A stretch of DNA of 64,000 nucleotides from SZUA-229 sp041589175 (GTDB taxonomy: Bacteria; Pseudomonadota; Gammaproteobacteria; SZUA-229), in NCBI GenBank assembly GCA_041589175.1, contig JBFHWF010000003.1:13119-77118 (forward strand). The letters are read 5' to 3'. The notes beneath the pieces are model-generated. The model was not told the DNA's origin, searched no databases, and saw only the letters and a list, made by a program, of their open reading frames with translations. This document shows positions 35,083 through 44,364 of the stretch, piece after piece. A program made the translations under genes and the position numbers. Positions within the stretch are counted from its first letter, which is position 1; every line of letters starts with the position of its first letter.

Positions 35083-36147
35083 ATGCAGCTTGCAAAATTG
35101 AATCGACCTTCCACTATTCTTATCGCCCTGTCCGGTTTCGTGCTGGTGCTGGGGATTTCTCTGGCTTACATTGTGTTAATCACGGCAAATGACCTTCGTC
35201 AGGATGCGAGTATTATTAATACGGCCGGCCTGGTTCGAGGGGGTATGCAGCGACTTTCCAAAACAACACTGTCTGAGCGACTCGAAAATAATGATGAGTT
35301 AATCGCTGAACTGGATAACCTGGTGTTACAGATAAATATTTATGTGCATCAGAATGCTTCCAGTGATGAAGACAGGCGTTTTTTAAGGAGTGTCGAAGAA
35401 TTATCAAATCAGTGGAATTCGTTGAAGCTGAAAGTTATAGAATATTCGAGGCAGCCGAGTCTTGAACTGCGGGAACAGCTTTTTGATGATAGTGAATATA
35501 GTTGGGAAGTGGCCAATAACCTGGTGTTTATGTCGCAGTATGTCACTGAGCGGAAGGTGGCAGATTTTTCGAAAATATTCTATCTGATGCTGGTGTCGAA
35601 TGTAGTCAGTATCGTGGTGTTGATCCTGGTGTTATTGTTGCGTGTTCGTAACAAGCTCGAATATGAATCATCCCATGATATGTTGACAGGCCTGCTGAAT
35701 CGACGTGCGTATAATATGAGTATCCAGTCCGAAGTAGAACGAAATTTACGATATGAATTACCCGTGTCGTTGATACTTTTCGATATCGATCACTTCAAAA
35801 AAGTAAACGATAACTATGGTCATAAGGCGGGTGACGCAGTGTTACGACAATTGTCGCAGCGGGTTCTTGCTTCGCTTAGAAAAATTGATTCGGTATATCG
35901 CATTGGTGGTGAAGAGTTTGCAATTATCTGTCCTGATACTGAGTTACCGGGTGCTCAACAACTTGCGGATAAGCTTCGTCAGGGAGTTGAGTCGATGCGC
36001 TTTGAACAGATCAGTCAGATAACCATTAGCCTTGGGGTTGCAGAGTATGATGCATCCTGGAGCGTCGATATGTTCTATCAGAATGCAGATAAGGCACTCT
36101 ACCTGGCAAAGAATAATGGACGAAATCGGGTGGAAGTTTTTCAGTAA
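35083..36147 (+). CDS. Membrane diguanylate cyclase (GGEEF) with periplasmic sensor
   Basis: A 354-residue protein that should make c-di-GMP. TM1 is about 10-33; a periplasmic helical domain of about 130 residues resembles PilJ/nitrate-sensor-type four-helix bundles (NTAGLVRGGMQRLSK); TM2 is about 165-187. The GGDEF domain from about 195 shows DMLTGLLNRRAY, FDIDHFKKVNDNYGHKAGD, the active site GGEEF and, five residues before it, the RxxD inhibitory site (RKID). It should therefore be active and feedback-inhibited. AAGGG precedes the ATG at 35083. The gene begins about 40 bases after the tRNA-tail repeats and its end overlaps the convergent radical SAM gene by seven bases. Confidence 0.92.
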   Translation: MQLAKLNRPSTILIALSGFVLVLGISLAYIVLITANDLRQDASIINTAGLVRGGMQRLSKTTLSERLENNDELIAELDNLVLQINIYVHQNASSDEDRRFLRSVEELSNQWNSLKLKVIEYSRQPSLELREQLFDDSEYSWEVANNLVFMSQYVTERKVADFSKIFYLMLVSNVVSIVVLILVLLLRVRNKLEYESSHDMLTGLLNRRAYNMSIQSEVERNLRYELPVSLILFDIDHFKKVNDNYGHKAGDAVLRQLSQRVLASLRKIDSVYRIGGEEFAIICPDTELPGAQQLADKLRQGVESMRFEQISQITISLGVAEYDASWSVDMFYQNADKALYLAKNNGRNRVEVFQ

Positions 36148-37901
36148 TCGGTTTCGATCAATCGACGTGTCATATGCAGGCGCATGGCTCCCTGTTCGGT
36201 AATGGTGTGAAACAGGTGATGTGGGCTGGTCGAGCGATCAATAATAGCATCAAGATCATTTTCGAGCTCGCGGTAGTAATCCAGTAGTCGTAAATCAAAA
36301 CGATTGAGTGCATTACTCAGCGGATCTTTAGCCTGTCTCTGGCGAATCACATCCATGCCTTCTTCGAATACATTGCCGAGGCACATGTGAACCGCAGAAA
36401 ACAGAGTGGCCCAGCCGTTGTGCCAGAACATCAGGTCCTTGTCGAAGGTTTCTCCGCCGGTACCGTCGCCGTTTAGCATCTGTTTTAACAGGTCGCGTTC
36501 GTTAACGGCTTCATGCAATTCCATCATATTGGCGCGCCCATAGGCATCAATGGTTGTGCTGGTCAGCATGAGGTGTACAGCGGGGTATTTTGTCAGAATG
36601 AAGGTGGCATCCTTGATGAGCTGTGCCGGTTGCTCAGGATTATGGGGGTTACGTTTGAGACGTGATGAAGGGGCAGAGGACAGAACCTGAACCTGATGCC
36701 CGCGTCTTCCCAGTTCTCTTGCCAAGCGTGCAAACACACCTTTCTTAAAGAGATCCATGGAAAAGTTAAGATGGCCCTGTTTGTGCAAAAGGCATAGCTG
36801 GATTTCTCGGCCATACTTCGGTGCTGTCGATACAATGTTTGCAATCTTTGTGACAGGGATGCGCTCTTTCAATTCACCCTGACGGTTGACGACAACTTCC
36901 TGATGAAATTCATCGAAACTAATCTGTAGCATCACTTTGGCACGTGGCCAGTTTGCTGGGCGACGCTTTATTGCTGCAGCCATCTTGCCCATGATGTCGT
37001 CGGTAATGTCGGGTGTATCGGCAAAATCACCATTGAGTAAGATGGCGAAAGTGGTCACATGCTGCATGCTGCCGATGGCATTGTAAAAATGATCGAGATG
37101 TTTCGTCAGGTCGCCGCCGGTAAACAGGATGGACTGTGTCAGTGCATCCACCTGCTGGTAGAGACTGTCCGGATCATCGGTATTCTTCATTAATGGACGA
37201 AAGATAAACATGCAGTGACGGCAGGTTTGCGGACAGCCCATGGCAGGGATAATACCCAGTTTACTGAACTGCTCAGGCAGCTCGACATCATCCAGTGCGT
37301 CGACCAGTTGCAGGCGTTGCTTGTCCTCTTCTGCCAGCATGTCGCCATAGCGTTCCTTTTCCTGTCGCGCCAGATCCTTGTAGCCAACCGCGAAGCTTTT
37401 GCTAAACAGTTGAAGTGCGTCCCAGCTCGAGGTGATGAAATCGAGCAGGTTGTCTCGATCAGCTCTGTCATTGAGCAGCTGCTGTAACTGGTGTTGCTGT
37501 AGCTGAGGCTCACCCTGATAAGCACTCCAGTAGTCCATGTAACCTGAGACAAAGTCACGACTACTGTCACTTTGTAGCAGCAGTTGCATCAGGAAGGCCT
37601 GGGGGCCTTTGCTGAAAGCGGTGAGAACGGCCTGCTGGTAGTCGTTGTGAACATTGTGCTGTAACCAGTGATAGGCATACAGGTATGTCATCAGGAAGCT
37701 GAGGTTGTCTGCATCGGATGCACTTAGCCCGTGACGAACTAGCATGTCCCGCATATCACCACGGGTTAGTCGGTTGATTTCCGTCTTGAAACGATCACGC
37801 ATACTGGCGAGATATGCCGTCTGCACATCCTGCTGGGCTTCTGCGCTGATCTGTATCTCACTGGAGGGACGACCTGACTGTATGGTGACGGGTATATTCA
37901 T
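36141..37901 (-). CDS. Radical SAM protein of unknown function
   Basis: A 586-residue protein with the radical SAM iron-sulfur motif CxxxCxxC in GCPQTCRHCMFIFRP, about residue 240. The following barrel segments include ILFTGGDLTKHLDHFYNAIG (the GGE-like strand, here GGD) and VMLQISFDEFHQEVVVNRQG. The first 230 residues are helical and unlike common radical SAM enzymes, and no SPASM-type Cys cluster is obvious at the C-terminus. The start is uncertain: ATG 37901 (MNIPVTIQSGRP) is preferred to an alternative 18 bases upstream; neither has a strong ribosome-binding site. It has no peptide precursor or partner gene nearby. Substrate unknown. Confidence 0.85.
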   Translation of the reverse strand: MNIPVTIQSGRPSSEIQISAEAQQDVQTAYLASMRDRFKTEINRLTRGDMRDMLVRHGLSASDADNLSFLMTYLYAYHWLQHNVHNDYQQAVLTAFSKGPQAFLMQLLLQSDSSRDFVSGYMDYWSAYQGEPQLQQHQLQQLLNDRADRDNLLDFITSSWDALQLFSKSFAVGYKDLARQEKERYGDMLAEEDKQRLQLVDALDDVELPEQFSKLGIIPAMGCPQTCRHCMFIFRPLMKNTDDPDSLYQQVDALTQSILFTGGDLTKHLDHFYNAIGSMQHVTTFAILLNGDFADTPDITDDIMGKMAAAIKRRPANWPRAKVMLQISFDEFHQEVVVNRQGELKERIPVTKIANIVSTAPKYGREIQLCLLHKQGHLNFSMDLFKKGVFARLARELGRRGHQVQVLSSAPSSRLKRNPHNPEQPAQLIKDATFILTKYPAVHLMLTSTTIDAYGRANMMELHEAVNERDLLKQMLNGDGTGGETFDKDLMFWHNGWATLFSAVHMCLGNVFEEGMDVIRQRQAKDPLSNALNRFDLRLLDYYRELENDLDAIIDRSTSPHHLFHTITEQGAMRLHMTRRLIETDY

Positions 37902-37996
37902 AATGGCGAAATGTAGCACATCAGGGCAATGAATTAACCCCAGTAGGACGCTGGCTAAGGCGCAGCCGGTCGTTTAAGTCTGTTAGTGTTTTACGA

Positions 37997-38815
37997 TTAC
38001 AGGTAATCGCTCCAGTTAATGCTGTCGTCACCAAACACGAAAAACTCCGGATTGAGCAGACTGTCCTTGGTGTTGTAGCGCATCGGTGACATGTCGGTGC
38101 GGGTGATGTGGCCGCCGGCTTCTTCCACGATGCACTGAGCGGCAGCGGTATCCCATTCCGATGTCAGACCAAGTCGGGCATACAGGTCAACCTTGCCCTC
38201 GGCCACCAGGCAGGATTTGAGAGAGCTGCCGACGCTGAGAATTTCGACCGGGTCGAGGGATTCCAGGTTTTCCAGGTAGTTGCGGAGTTTATCGGAGGCG
38301 TGGGAGCGGCTACCGGCGATGACAAGCTGGCCTGGTTGTGCACGACGCGCCATGATTGCGCGGGGTATATTGAGGCCTTCCTGTTTATGGGCGCCGCCAT
38401 CGCGCCAGGCGAAATAATCGCAGTTAAAGACCGGTGCATTAATCACCCCCAGAATACTCTGGTGGTTCTCGATGAGTGCGATATTCACCGTGAACTCGCC
38501 ATTACGCTTGATAAATTCACGGGTGCCATCCAGCGGGTCGACCAGCCAGTAGCGGTTCCAGGACTGGCGCTCGCCGAAGGGCGGAATATCAGACTCTTCC
38601 GTGAGTACCGGGATGTCTGGGGTCAGCTCTCTGAGCTGGGTGCGAATCAGCTTGTCGGCGGCCAGGTCTGCGGTGGTGAGAGGGGTCTTGTCTTCTTTAT
38701 GCTCGACTGCATAGTCGGAGTCATAGATTTCCAGAATAGCCTTACCCGCCAGTCTGGCGATGGTACGGGCATTCTGGCACAGGTATTCGAGATTGAGTGG
38801 GTCGTCGGGTTGCAT
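37997..38815 (-). CDS. cysQ: 3'(2'),5'-bisphosphate nucleotidase
   Basis: CysQ hydrolyses 3'-phosphoadenosine 5'-phosphate, a by-product of sulfate assimilation, and related bisphosphate nucleotides. It has 272 residues, somewhat longer than E. coli CysQ. The inositol-phosphatase-fold metal motifs are present: TEES near residue 91, WLVDPLDGTREF near 110 and SEWDTAAAQCIVEEAGG near 220. It begins eight bases after nudE and is probably co-transcribed; both enzymes remove toxic nucleotides. Confidence 0.94.
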   Translation of the reverse strand: MQPDDPLNLEYLCQNARTIARLAGKAILEIYDSDYAVEHKEDKTPLTTADLAADKLIRTQLRELTPDIPVLTEESDIPPFGERQSWNRYWLVDPLDGTREFIKRNGEFTVNIALIENHQSILGVINAPVFNCDYFAWRDGGAHKQEGLNIPRAIMARRAQPGQLVIAGSRSHASDKLRNYLENLESLDPVEILSVGSSLKSCLVAEGKVDLYARLGLTSEWDTAAAQCIVEEAGGHITRTDMSPMRYNTKDSLLNPEFFVFGDDSINWSDYL

Positions 38816-38823
38816 AACGTGCG

Positions 38824-39375
38824 TTAATCCTGCCTGTTCTTCAAGTAATCCCGCACCTGGTAGAGTGCGGCAATGCTACGTGCTTCACTGAGGGTTTCCT
38901 GTGTTAGCAGGCGATCGATATCATCAATATGGCATACCACCTGTTCCAGTTCTTCCGGCTCATCGCCCTCGAGGGATTCGGGCTGTAATTCTTCGGCAAG
39001 AATGACATGGGTGCGAAAGCCCAGATAGCCCGGTGCAATGGTCATTTCCCCAAATGGCGTCAGGCGTCCGGCTCGGTAGCCAATTTCTTCCATGCACTCT
39101 CGGTTTGCCGCATCGAGGACACTTTCGTTCGCATCGATTTTACCCTTTGGAAAAACCAGCTCATAGCGTTCGGTGCCGACGGAATATTCGCGGATTAGAA
39201 TAACCCGTTCATTATCAAGAATGGGAATAATGAGTACGGCACCGGCAGAGGGGGCAATAATTCGTTCATACTGGCGCTGTTCGCCATTACTAAATTGCAG
39301 GTCGACCTGCTCAATGGAAAACAGTCGGCTCTGACAATGGGTTTTACGTTTTAGAATAGTGGGTTTATTATTCAT
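38824..39375 (-). CDS. nudE: ADP compounds hydrolase NudE
   Basis: A Nudix hydrolase of 183 residues acting on ADP-ribose, NADH and related ADP compounds. The Nudix box is intact: GKIDANESVLDAANREC followed by MEEIGYRAG, fitting G-x5-E-x7-REUxEExGU. The N-terminal HCQSRLFSIEQVDLQFSNGE and GFRTHVILAEEL segments are typical of NudE. It faces yrfG across about 50 bases and runs with cysQ. Confidence 0.93.
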   Translation of the reverse strand: MNNKPTILKRKTHCQSRLFSIEQVDLQFSNGEQRQYERIIAPSAGAVLIIPILDNERVILIREYSVGTERYELVFPKGKIDANESVLDAANRECMEEIGYRAGRLTPFGEMTIAPGYLGFRTHVILAEELQPESLEGDEPEELEQVVCHIDDIDRLLTQETLSEARSIAALYQVRDYLKNRQD

Positions 39376-39427
39376 GGCATCTCGATTAGTAACATGGCTA
39401 TTGTAAAAGGCTCAGCTGCGAATTCCT

Positions 39428-40081
39428 ATGATTGACTGGAACCAAATTGAATCTGTTTTCCTCGACCTGGATGGAACACTACTGGATCTACACTTTGATA
39501 ATCACTTCTGGCTGGAGTATGTGCCTAAGTGTTATGCAGAAGAGCACTCGCTGGAACTGGATGAATCACATCGAGTGCTGGGGGAAAAGTACTCCGCGGC
39601 GTATGGCAGCCTCAACTGGTATTGCGTTGAATACTGGAGCCGTGAGTTGAAGCTGGATATCAGGGAACTGAAGCACCAGGTCAGGGAAAAAATAGCCATT
39701 CGGCCCCATGTCGAGGAATTTCTGGAGTCGCTTCACATGCACGGTAAACGGGTTGTGCTCGTCACTAATGCGCATCCGGTGACGGTTGAGATCAAGATGG
39801 AGCAGACCCGGCTGGATCGGTACTTCAACCGCATTATCAGCTCCCATGAGCTACACTTACCGAAAGAAGACCTCGAATTCTGGCATAAGCTGCAACAGCA
39901 CGAGGACTTCGACCGTGAGAAAACCCTGTTCATTGATGATAACTTCAATGTGCTGGATGCTGCCCGGGAATACGGTGTGGCACATCTGCTGGCGATACGT
40001 CAGCCAGATAGTCAGCAAGATGAGAAAGAGCACCATCATTATCCCTTGCTAGACTCATTCAAGGATATCTTCCCGGCGTAA
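39428..40081 (+). CDS. yrfG: GMP/IMP nucleotidase (HAD family)
   Basis: A 217-residue haloacid-dehalogenase phosphatase of the YrfG type, acting on purine nucleotides. The HAD motifs are in order: motif I DLDGTLLDLHFDN (nucleophile Asp), motif II VTNAHP, and motif III/IV with the Lys in LPKEDLEFW and acidic FIDDNFNVL. YCVEYWSRELKLDI is characteristic of this group. It is divergent from nudE, an arrangement shared with enterobacteria. Confidence 0.92.
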   Translation: MIDWNQIESVFLDLDGTLLDLHFDNHFWLEYVPKCYAEEHSLELDESHRVLGEKYSAAYGSLNWYCVEYWSRELKLDIRELKHQVREKIAIRPHVEEFLESLHMHGKRVVLVTNAHPVTVEIKMEQTRLDRYFNRIISSHELHLPKEDLEFWHKLQQHEDFDREKTLFIDDNFNVLDAAREYGVAHLLAIRQPDSQQDEKEHHHYPLLDSFKDIFPA

Positions 40082-40084
40082 CAA

Positions 40085-40106
40085 TCACCCAAACGGGTGA
40101 ATTTTT
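40085..40106 (+). terminator. Intrinsic terminator of yrfG
   Basis: TCACCC/GGGTGA with a four-base loop, followed by ATTTTTG, starts three bases after the yrfG stop. Confidence 0.75.
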
Positions 40107-40350
40107 GAGGTAAATCAGCACCATCCAGCCAGCTGGCTTGCAATACATATTAATATTTGCTAAATTACTGATCCGTTTTGCACGCTGTTGTGAGACGAGT
40201 AGCCCCACCAGAGGGGTATCTAGCAAATGATCAATGACTATCAGGGTTCTCCTGATTTGAAACATTTCCCTGCGCCAGACTAATGCTGTTGGCCACCGAC
40301 TATGTACCTGTGGAAATGTGTATACGTTTAACAATTTGACAGGATTGATT

Positions 40351-40752
40351 ATGAAACAAAGCCGAATTTTTACCGTATTTTTTGCCTTGCTGGGGCTTGT
40401 TGTATTTGCGCAGCCAGCCGTGTCTTCCGAACGTGGTGTGTTCCAGGGTAAGTCGCTGAAGCAGCATGAACTGTCAGACTGGGAGCAGAACAAGATGAAA
40501 GCGGAATTCAAGAGTCGCTTCAGCAGTTCCAGCTCGGGTGCATTTCAAAAGCTTAACAATAACCCCTGGGAAGCCAAGCGTAACAAGCAACAGGTACATC
40601 GCCAGCAGATGCTGGAAATGAGTAACTCCTGGGGCGCCTGTCGCGAGTTTGCCTATAAGCAACGTGGCCAGTGTTATGCCCGTGGTGGTGATGCCTACAC
40701 CTGTGAGCGTTTCTATGACGCACGTGTTGCTCATTGTGACGGCAATTTCTAA
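40351..40752 (+). CDS. Small secreted protein with twin CX10C pattern
   Basis: A 133-residue protein I do not recognise. The ATG at 40351 gives a signal peptide (MKQSRIFTVFFALLGLVVFAQPAVS). The mature protein is basic, Gln- and Lys-rich and probably helical, with a Ser run (SSSSSG). Its last 40 residues carry four cysteines, C97, C108, C118 and C129, spaced C-x10-C-x9-C-x10-C. This would suit a helical hairpin held by two disulfides in the oxidising periplasm, like the twin CxnC proteins of mitochondria; homology is not claimed. About 270 bases without a gene precede it, in which I see only the yrfG terminator. A terminator follows. Confidence 0.8.
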   Translation: MKQSRIFTVFFALLGLVVFAQPAVSSERGVFQGKSLKQHELSDWEQNKMKAEFKSRFSSSSSGAFQKLNNNPWEAKRNKQQVHRQQMLEMSNSWGACREFAYKQRGQCYARGGDAYTCERFYDARVAHCDGNF

Positions 40753-40776
40753 TTGCAAAGCCTGTTGTAAGTTATG

Positions 40777-40807
40777 AAAAAAGCCCTGACAGATGTCGGG
40801 GCTTTTT
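40777..40807 (+). terminator. Intrinsic terminator
   Basis: AAAAAAGCCCTGAC/GTCGGGGCTTTTTT (one T-G pair) with a four-base loop follows the twin-CX10C gene; the T-run is at the right end. Confidence 0.9.
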
Positions 40808-40894
40808 TGTTTGTTGCAGGTTTAAAATTTCATGCTTGTGAATCCCACTACAGCGCTCTAGACTTTGGGCAGATTTTTCAGGAATAATTTTATT

Positions 40895-41773
40895 ATGTCG
40901 GTAACAGCACCCACAATTTTTGGCTGTGGATATATCGGGAAGAAAATTGCCGGGATGATGCAGCAACAACAGCTTGCGCCAGGATGTATTGTGTATTCAA
41001 CGACGTCGTTGAAACAGTGTGAAGCGATGGGGCTGAAATCATTGCAGTGTAATCTTGATGAAATGCAACAGGATGCAGTGTTTAGCGAGAAGCTGTCGGA
41101 GACGATTGTGTATCTCGTGCCGCCTCCACCGAAAGGTTTAACAGATACGCGAATGACGCGGTTTATTTCCTTGCTTGATAGCAGTGAAGAAAAAACCAGA
41201 CGCATTGTGCTTATCAGCACTACCGGTGTGTATGGAGACTGTCAGGGCGACTGGATAGATGAAACGCGTCCAGCTAATCCTCAGGCAGATCGTGCCTGTC
41301 GGCGACTGGATGCAGAAACTCAGTTGCAAAAGTACTGTGATGAAAACAGTATTGCACTCGTGATCTTACGGGTGCCGGGTATTTATGCAGCAGATAAACT
41401 ACCCCTGAAAAGAATCACCTCGGGCGAACCTATTGTACGGGAAGAAGACTCTGGATTTACTAATCGTATTCATGCCGATGACCTTGCAGCATTTTGTGTA
41501 GAGGCTGCATTAAGTGATGTACAGCCGGGAGTTTATAACTGCTGTGATGGACATCCGTCGACCATGAATGATTATTTTATGCGGGTTGCCAAAGCGAAGG
41601 GGATTGCTCCACCAAAGGAAATCTCACTTGAAGAAGCACAACATACATTATCGACAGGCATGTTGTCCTATCTGGCAGAGTCGAAGCGAATACATAATGA
41701 CAAACTGCGTCGTCATTTTAAAACCAGCTTTCGATATGCAGATCTGACAGCTGGACTTAAAGATCTATCATAA
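40895..41773 (+). CDS. NAD(P)-dependent SDR family epimerase/dehydratase-like protein
   Basis: A 292-residue extended-SDR protein. The nucleotide-binding motif is FGCGYIGKKIA at the N-terminus (GxGxxG form), the strand LISTTGVYGDCQGDWIDE carries the substrate-loop signature, and RIHADDLAAFCVEAA is the usual late motif. The classical YxxxK appears altered (RACRRLDAE), so the typical dehydrogenase chemistry is doubtful. It resembles the YeeZ group. The ATG at 40895 follows AGGA. Substrate unknown; the cupin gene follows after 24 bases. Confidence 0.83.
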   Translation: MSVTAPTIFGCGYIGKKIAGMMQQQQLAPGCIVYSTTSLKQCEAMGLKSLQCNLDEMQQDAVFSEKLSETIVYLVPPPPKGLTDTRMTRFISLLDSSEEKTRRIVLISTTGVYGDCQGDWIDETRPANPQADRACRRLDAETQLQKYCDENSIALVILRVPGIYAADKLPLKRITSGEPIVREEDSGFTNRIHADDLAAFCVEAALSDVQPGVYNCCDGHPSTMNDYFMRVAKAKGIAPPKEISLEEAQHTLSTGMLSYLAESKRIHNDKLRRHFKTSFRYADLTAGLKDLS

Positions 41774-41797
41774 ACGTTAAGAGTTAAAGGTAAGCGA

Positions 41798-42073
41798 ATG
41801 AGCGAGATAAAAGTTCTGCATAATCCCGAGCAGAAAATGCTGGATGCATTAAATGTGAAAAGCTGGGGGATATGGGAGAAGGAAGCATCGGTTTTTCCCT
41901 GGACTTATGATACAGAAGAAACCTGCTATTTCATTGAAGGTGAGGTAATCGTGACGCCGGATGGTGGTGAACCCGTTGCCATGGGTAAAGGGGATATGGT
42001 GACATTTCCCGCAGGCTTATCCTGTACCTGGGATATTCGTCAGGATGTGAAAAAATATTTCAGTTTTGCCTGA
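41798..42073 (+). CDS. Small cupin domain protein (DUF861 type)
   Basis: A 91-residue single-domain cupin. The pattern WGIWEKEASVFPWTYDTEETCYFIEGEVIVTPDGG plus MGKGDMVTFPAGLSCTWDI fits the cupin_3/DUF861 group, in which the first metal motif is reduced. The substrate is unknown. It follows the SDR gene on the same strand and ends six bases before the convergent HNH gene. Confidence 0.83.
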   Translation: MSEIKVLHNPEQKMLDALNVKSWGIWEKEASVFPWTYDTEETCYFIEGEVIVTPDGGEPVAMGKGDMVTFPAGLSCTWDIRQDVKKYFSFA

Positions 42074-42078
42074 ATGTG

Positions 42079-42660
42079 CTAGTTAAATGCGTCGCGTCTT
42101 TCTCTGGGAACGTGATTGCGTAGAAAGTCCATCTGATCGGTAAGAATTCTACGATTGGAAAGTATCATCGCCTCTGCCTTGTTGGGGATATAGGGTAGTG
42201 CCAGCAGTGGCATATGTGCCTGATGTGGAGTAGAACAGCCTTTCTTTACGTTACAGGCCTTGCAGGCGGTTACCACATTGCTCCACTTGTCGAGGCCACC
42301 CTGAGCACGGGGTTTGACATGGTCCCGTGTTAATAGCGAAGTCTTGAAGTGGTCACCACAGTACAGGCAGGTGTGGCGGTCTCGTTCGAACAGGGCACGG
42401 TTAGTTAGTGGCGGGGTGATGTCATGGTTGTATTTTGCCTGGGCACCGCGGATAGCAATAATCGTACTCAGGTCGATATAGGATTGCAGACCTGTTTTCT
42501 GGCAGGTTCCACCCTGTATACGAATACGAGCTTCACTGGCAGTCCATGCGACCTGTTCGCGAACGTAGAGCGTAACGGCCTCCTGCCAGTTGATCCATTC
42601 GATCGGACGTCCGGCATTATCGAGTGTCAGTATTAAGGGTGCGACTTCTCCAGCTTGCAT
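42079..42660 (-). CDS. HNH endonuclease family protein
   Basis: A 193-residue protein with a central HNH nuclease domain. Zinc-type cysteine pairs are in CLYCG and CKACN, and the catalytic His lies in LTRDHVKPRAQGG, with N in WSNVVTAC. An N-terminal segment of about 75 residues (LTLDNAGRPIEWINWQEAVTLY) and the C-terminal tail are typical of a widespread chromosomal HNH family with no known role; nothing marks it as a restriction or homing enzyme. GGGGAGGTG precedes the ATG. Confidence 0.87.
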   Translation of the reverse strand: MQAGEVAPLILTLDNAGRPIEWINWQEAVTLYVREQVAWTASEARIRIQGGTCQKTGLQSYIDLSTIIAIRGAQAKYNHDITPPLTNRALFERDRHTCLYCGDHFKTSLLTRDHVKPRAQGGLDKWSNVVTACKACNVKKGCSTPHQAHMPLLALPYIPNKAEAMILSNRRILTDQMDFLRNHVPRERRDAFN

Positions 42661-42812
42661 AAAAACACCTCCCCGTCAGTGTTTTCAGGATTGTTCGGTT
42701 TAAGCTATCTATAAGTATAGACCCTGTAGGTCAAAAAAGTTCTGAAAATCAATAATATAGTAATGCGTGTCTGGTGGTTTATTGGCTTCTTTACAGTATG
42801 CGTAATTACGTC

Positions 42813-44186
42813 TTATGTTACGATCTTATAACAGGGTTTGTATACACTACCCGGCAGTTTCATGCGTTGTTGTTTAACGAATGATTCCAGCAATTTATCC
42901 AGTGGTCGCATAATTTTCTTTTCACCACGAATTTCAAACAGACCGTGCTCCTCGATAGAACGGATACCATCTTCCTTAACATTGCCTGACACAATGCCTG
43001 AAAAAGCACGGCGAAGGTTCGCAGCAAGGTGGTGGTTTTCCATGTCTGTATGTAACTCGAGTTGCGCCATGTTTTCGTGAGTCGGTTCAAAAGGGTTCTG
43101 GAATTCGTGATCGATTTCCAGAATCCAGTTGTAGTAATAGGCGTCACTATTGGCACGGCGAAAATCCTTAACCGCTTCCATACCGTTCTTCATTTCTCGT
43201 GCAACGAGCGCAGGATCATCGATAATAATTTTGTAGCGCTGTTGCGCCTCGAAGCCAAGCGTCATTTCAATGAAGTGGTGAATCTGTTTAAAGTATTCTT
43301 CTGAGCTTTTGGGCCCCGTGAGAATGAGCGGGAAGGGAAGTTCTTTATTGGCTGGGTTTAACAGTACACCCAGTATATACAGGATTTCTTCAGCGGTGCC
43401 CGCACCACCTGGAAAAATAATAATGCCATGCCCGGTACGCACAAACGCTTCCAGACGCTTTTCGATATCTGGCAGGATAACCAGCTCATTTACGATGGGG
43501 TTAGGCGACTCTGCTGCAATGATGCCAGGCTCGGTCATGCCAATAAAACGGCCATTGTAGATGCGCTGTTTATTGAGGCCAATGGTTGCGCCTTTCATGG
43601 GGCCCTTCATTGCACCGGGTCCGCAGCCCGTGCAGATATTGATACCCCTGAGGCCAAGTTCGTGCCCGACTTCTTTGGTGTAATCATATTCAACACGGCC
43701 AATCGAGTGGCCGCCCCAGCATACAGCGATATTTGGGTCGACGTTAGGTCGAAGTGCGTTAGCGTTCCTGAGTATATGAAAGACTGCGTTTGTGATGCCC
43801 TGTTGGCTGCTGAGGTCAAAGGTTGTTGAATTAATAAGCGCATTACGGGCATACACAATATCGCGTAATACTGCGAACATATGTTCCTGAATACCCTGAA
43901 TCATGGTGCCATCAACGAAGGCGCTTGCAGGTGCGTTGATGACTTCGAGTTTGATGCCTCTTTCCTGTTGAACCACGCGAATATCGAAGTCAGAATAGGC
44001 TTCAAGCACTTTCTTGGTATCATCAACGACACTACCGACATTGAGTACGGCAAGGGAACAGCGGCGATAAATGTCGTAACAGCTGCCGGACTGGCTGACT
44101 TTTTTAAGCTGCTCAACTTCCATGTGGGAGAGGGTTTCCATGCGCCCGAAGGGGGAAATGCGGGCTAATTCAGTGTGCTTGTTCAT
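42813..44186 (-). CDS. ppnN: Pyrimidine/purine nucleotide 5'-monophosphate nucleosidase
   Basis: PpnN (YgdH) splits nucleoside monophosphates into base and ribose 5-phosphate and in E. coli is tuned by (p)ppGpp. It has 457 residues, the family length. The LOG-type lysine decarboxylase-like core contains CWGGHSIGRVEYDYTKEVG, GCGPGAMKGPMKGA and the FPGGAGTAEE phosphate-binding motif. The N-terminal ARISPFGRMETLSH is characteristic. It is transcribed alone, with about 180 bases before the divergent acidic protein gene. Confidence 0.95.
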   Translation of the reverse strand: MNKHTELARISPFGRMETLSHMEVEQLKKVSQSGSCYDIYRRCSLAVLNVGSVVDDTKKVLEAYSDFDIRVVQQERGIKLEVINAPASAFVDGTMIQGIQEHMFAVLRDIVYARNALINSTTFDLSSQQGITNAVFHILRNANALRPNVDPNIAVCWGGHSIGRVEYDYTKEVGHELGLRGINICTGCGPGAMKGPMKGATIGLNKQRIYNGRFIGMTEPGIIAAESPNPIVNELVILPDIEKRLEAFVRTGHGIIIFPGGAGTAEEILYILGVLLNPANKELPFPLILTGPKSSEEYFKQIHHFIEMTLGFEAQQRYKIIIDDPALVAREMKNGMEAVKDFRRANSDAYYYNWILEIDHEFQNPFEPTHENMAQLELHTDMENHHLAANLRRAFSGIVSGNVKEDGIRSIEEHGLFEIRGEKKIMRPLDKLLESFVKQQRMKLPGSVYKPCYKIVT

Positions 44187-44364
44187 AATCCGGTTTTTAA
44201 AACTCTCAGGCTAAAATGAGCTGCTATAGTGTATATCGAAAAGAAAGGATGTATAGCCGTACACATGTTCACAGCTGTTTAATAATGGTTATAATGAAAT
44301 TATAGATTGAAAACGCTCAGCATGGTGCTGCGAATTGTGAAATATTTGAAAGGGTTAGCGTTGA

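Noticed and set aside
38108..38827. A 239-codon open frame antisense to cysQ
   Set aside because: cysQ on the other strand has all catalytic motifs of its family; the antisense frame shows no recognisable domain.
42079..42660. HNH protein as a restriction or homing endonuclease
   Set aside because: No methylase, intron or mobile context is present; the layout fits a widespread chromosomal HNH family.
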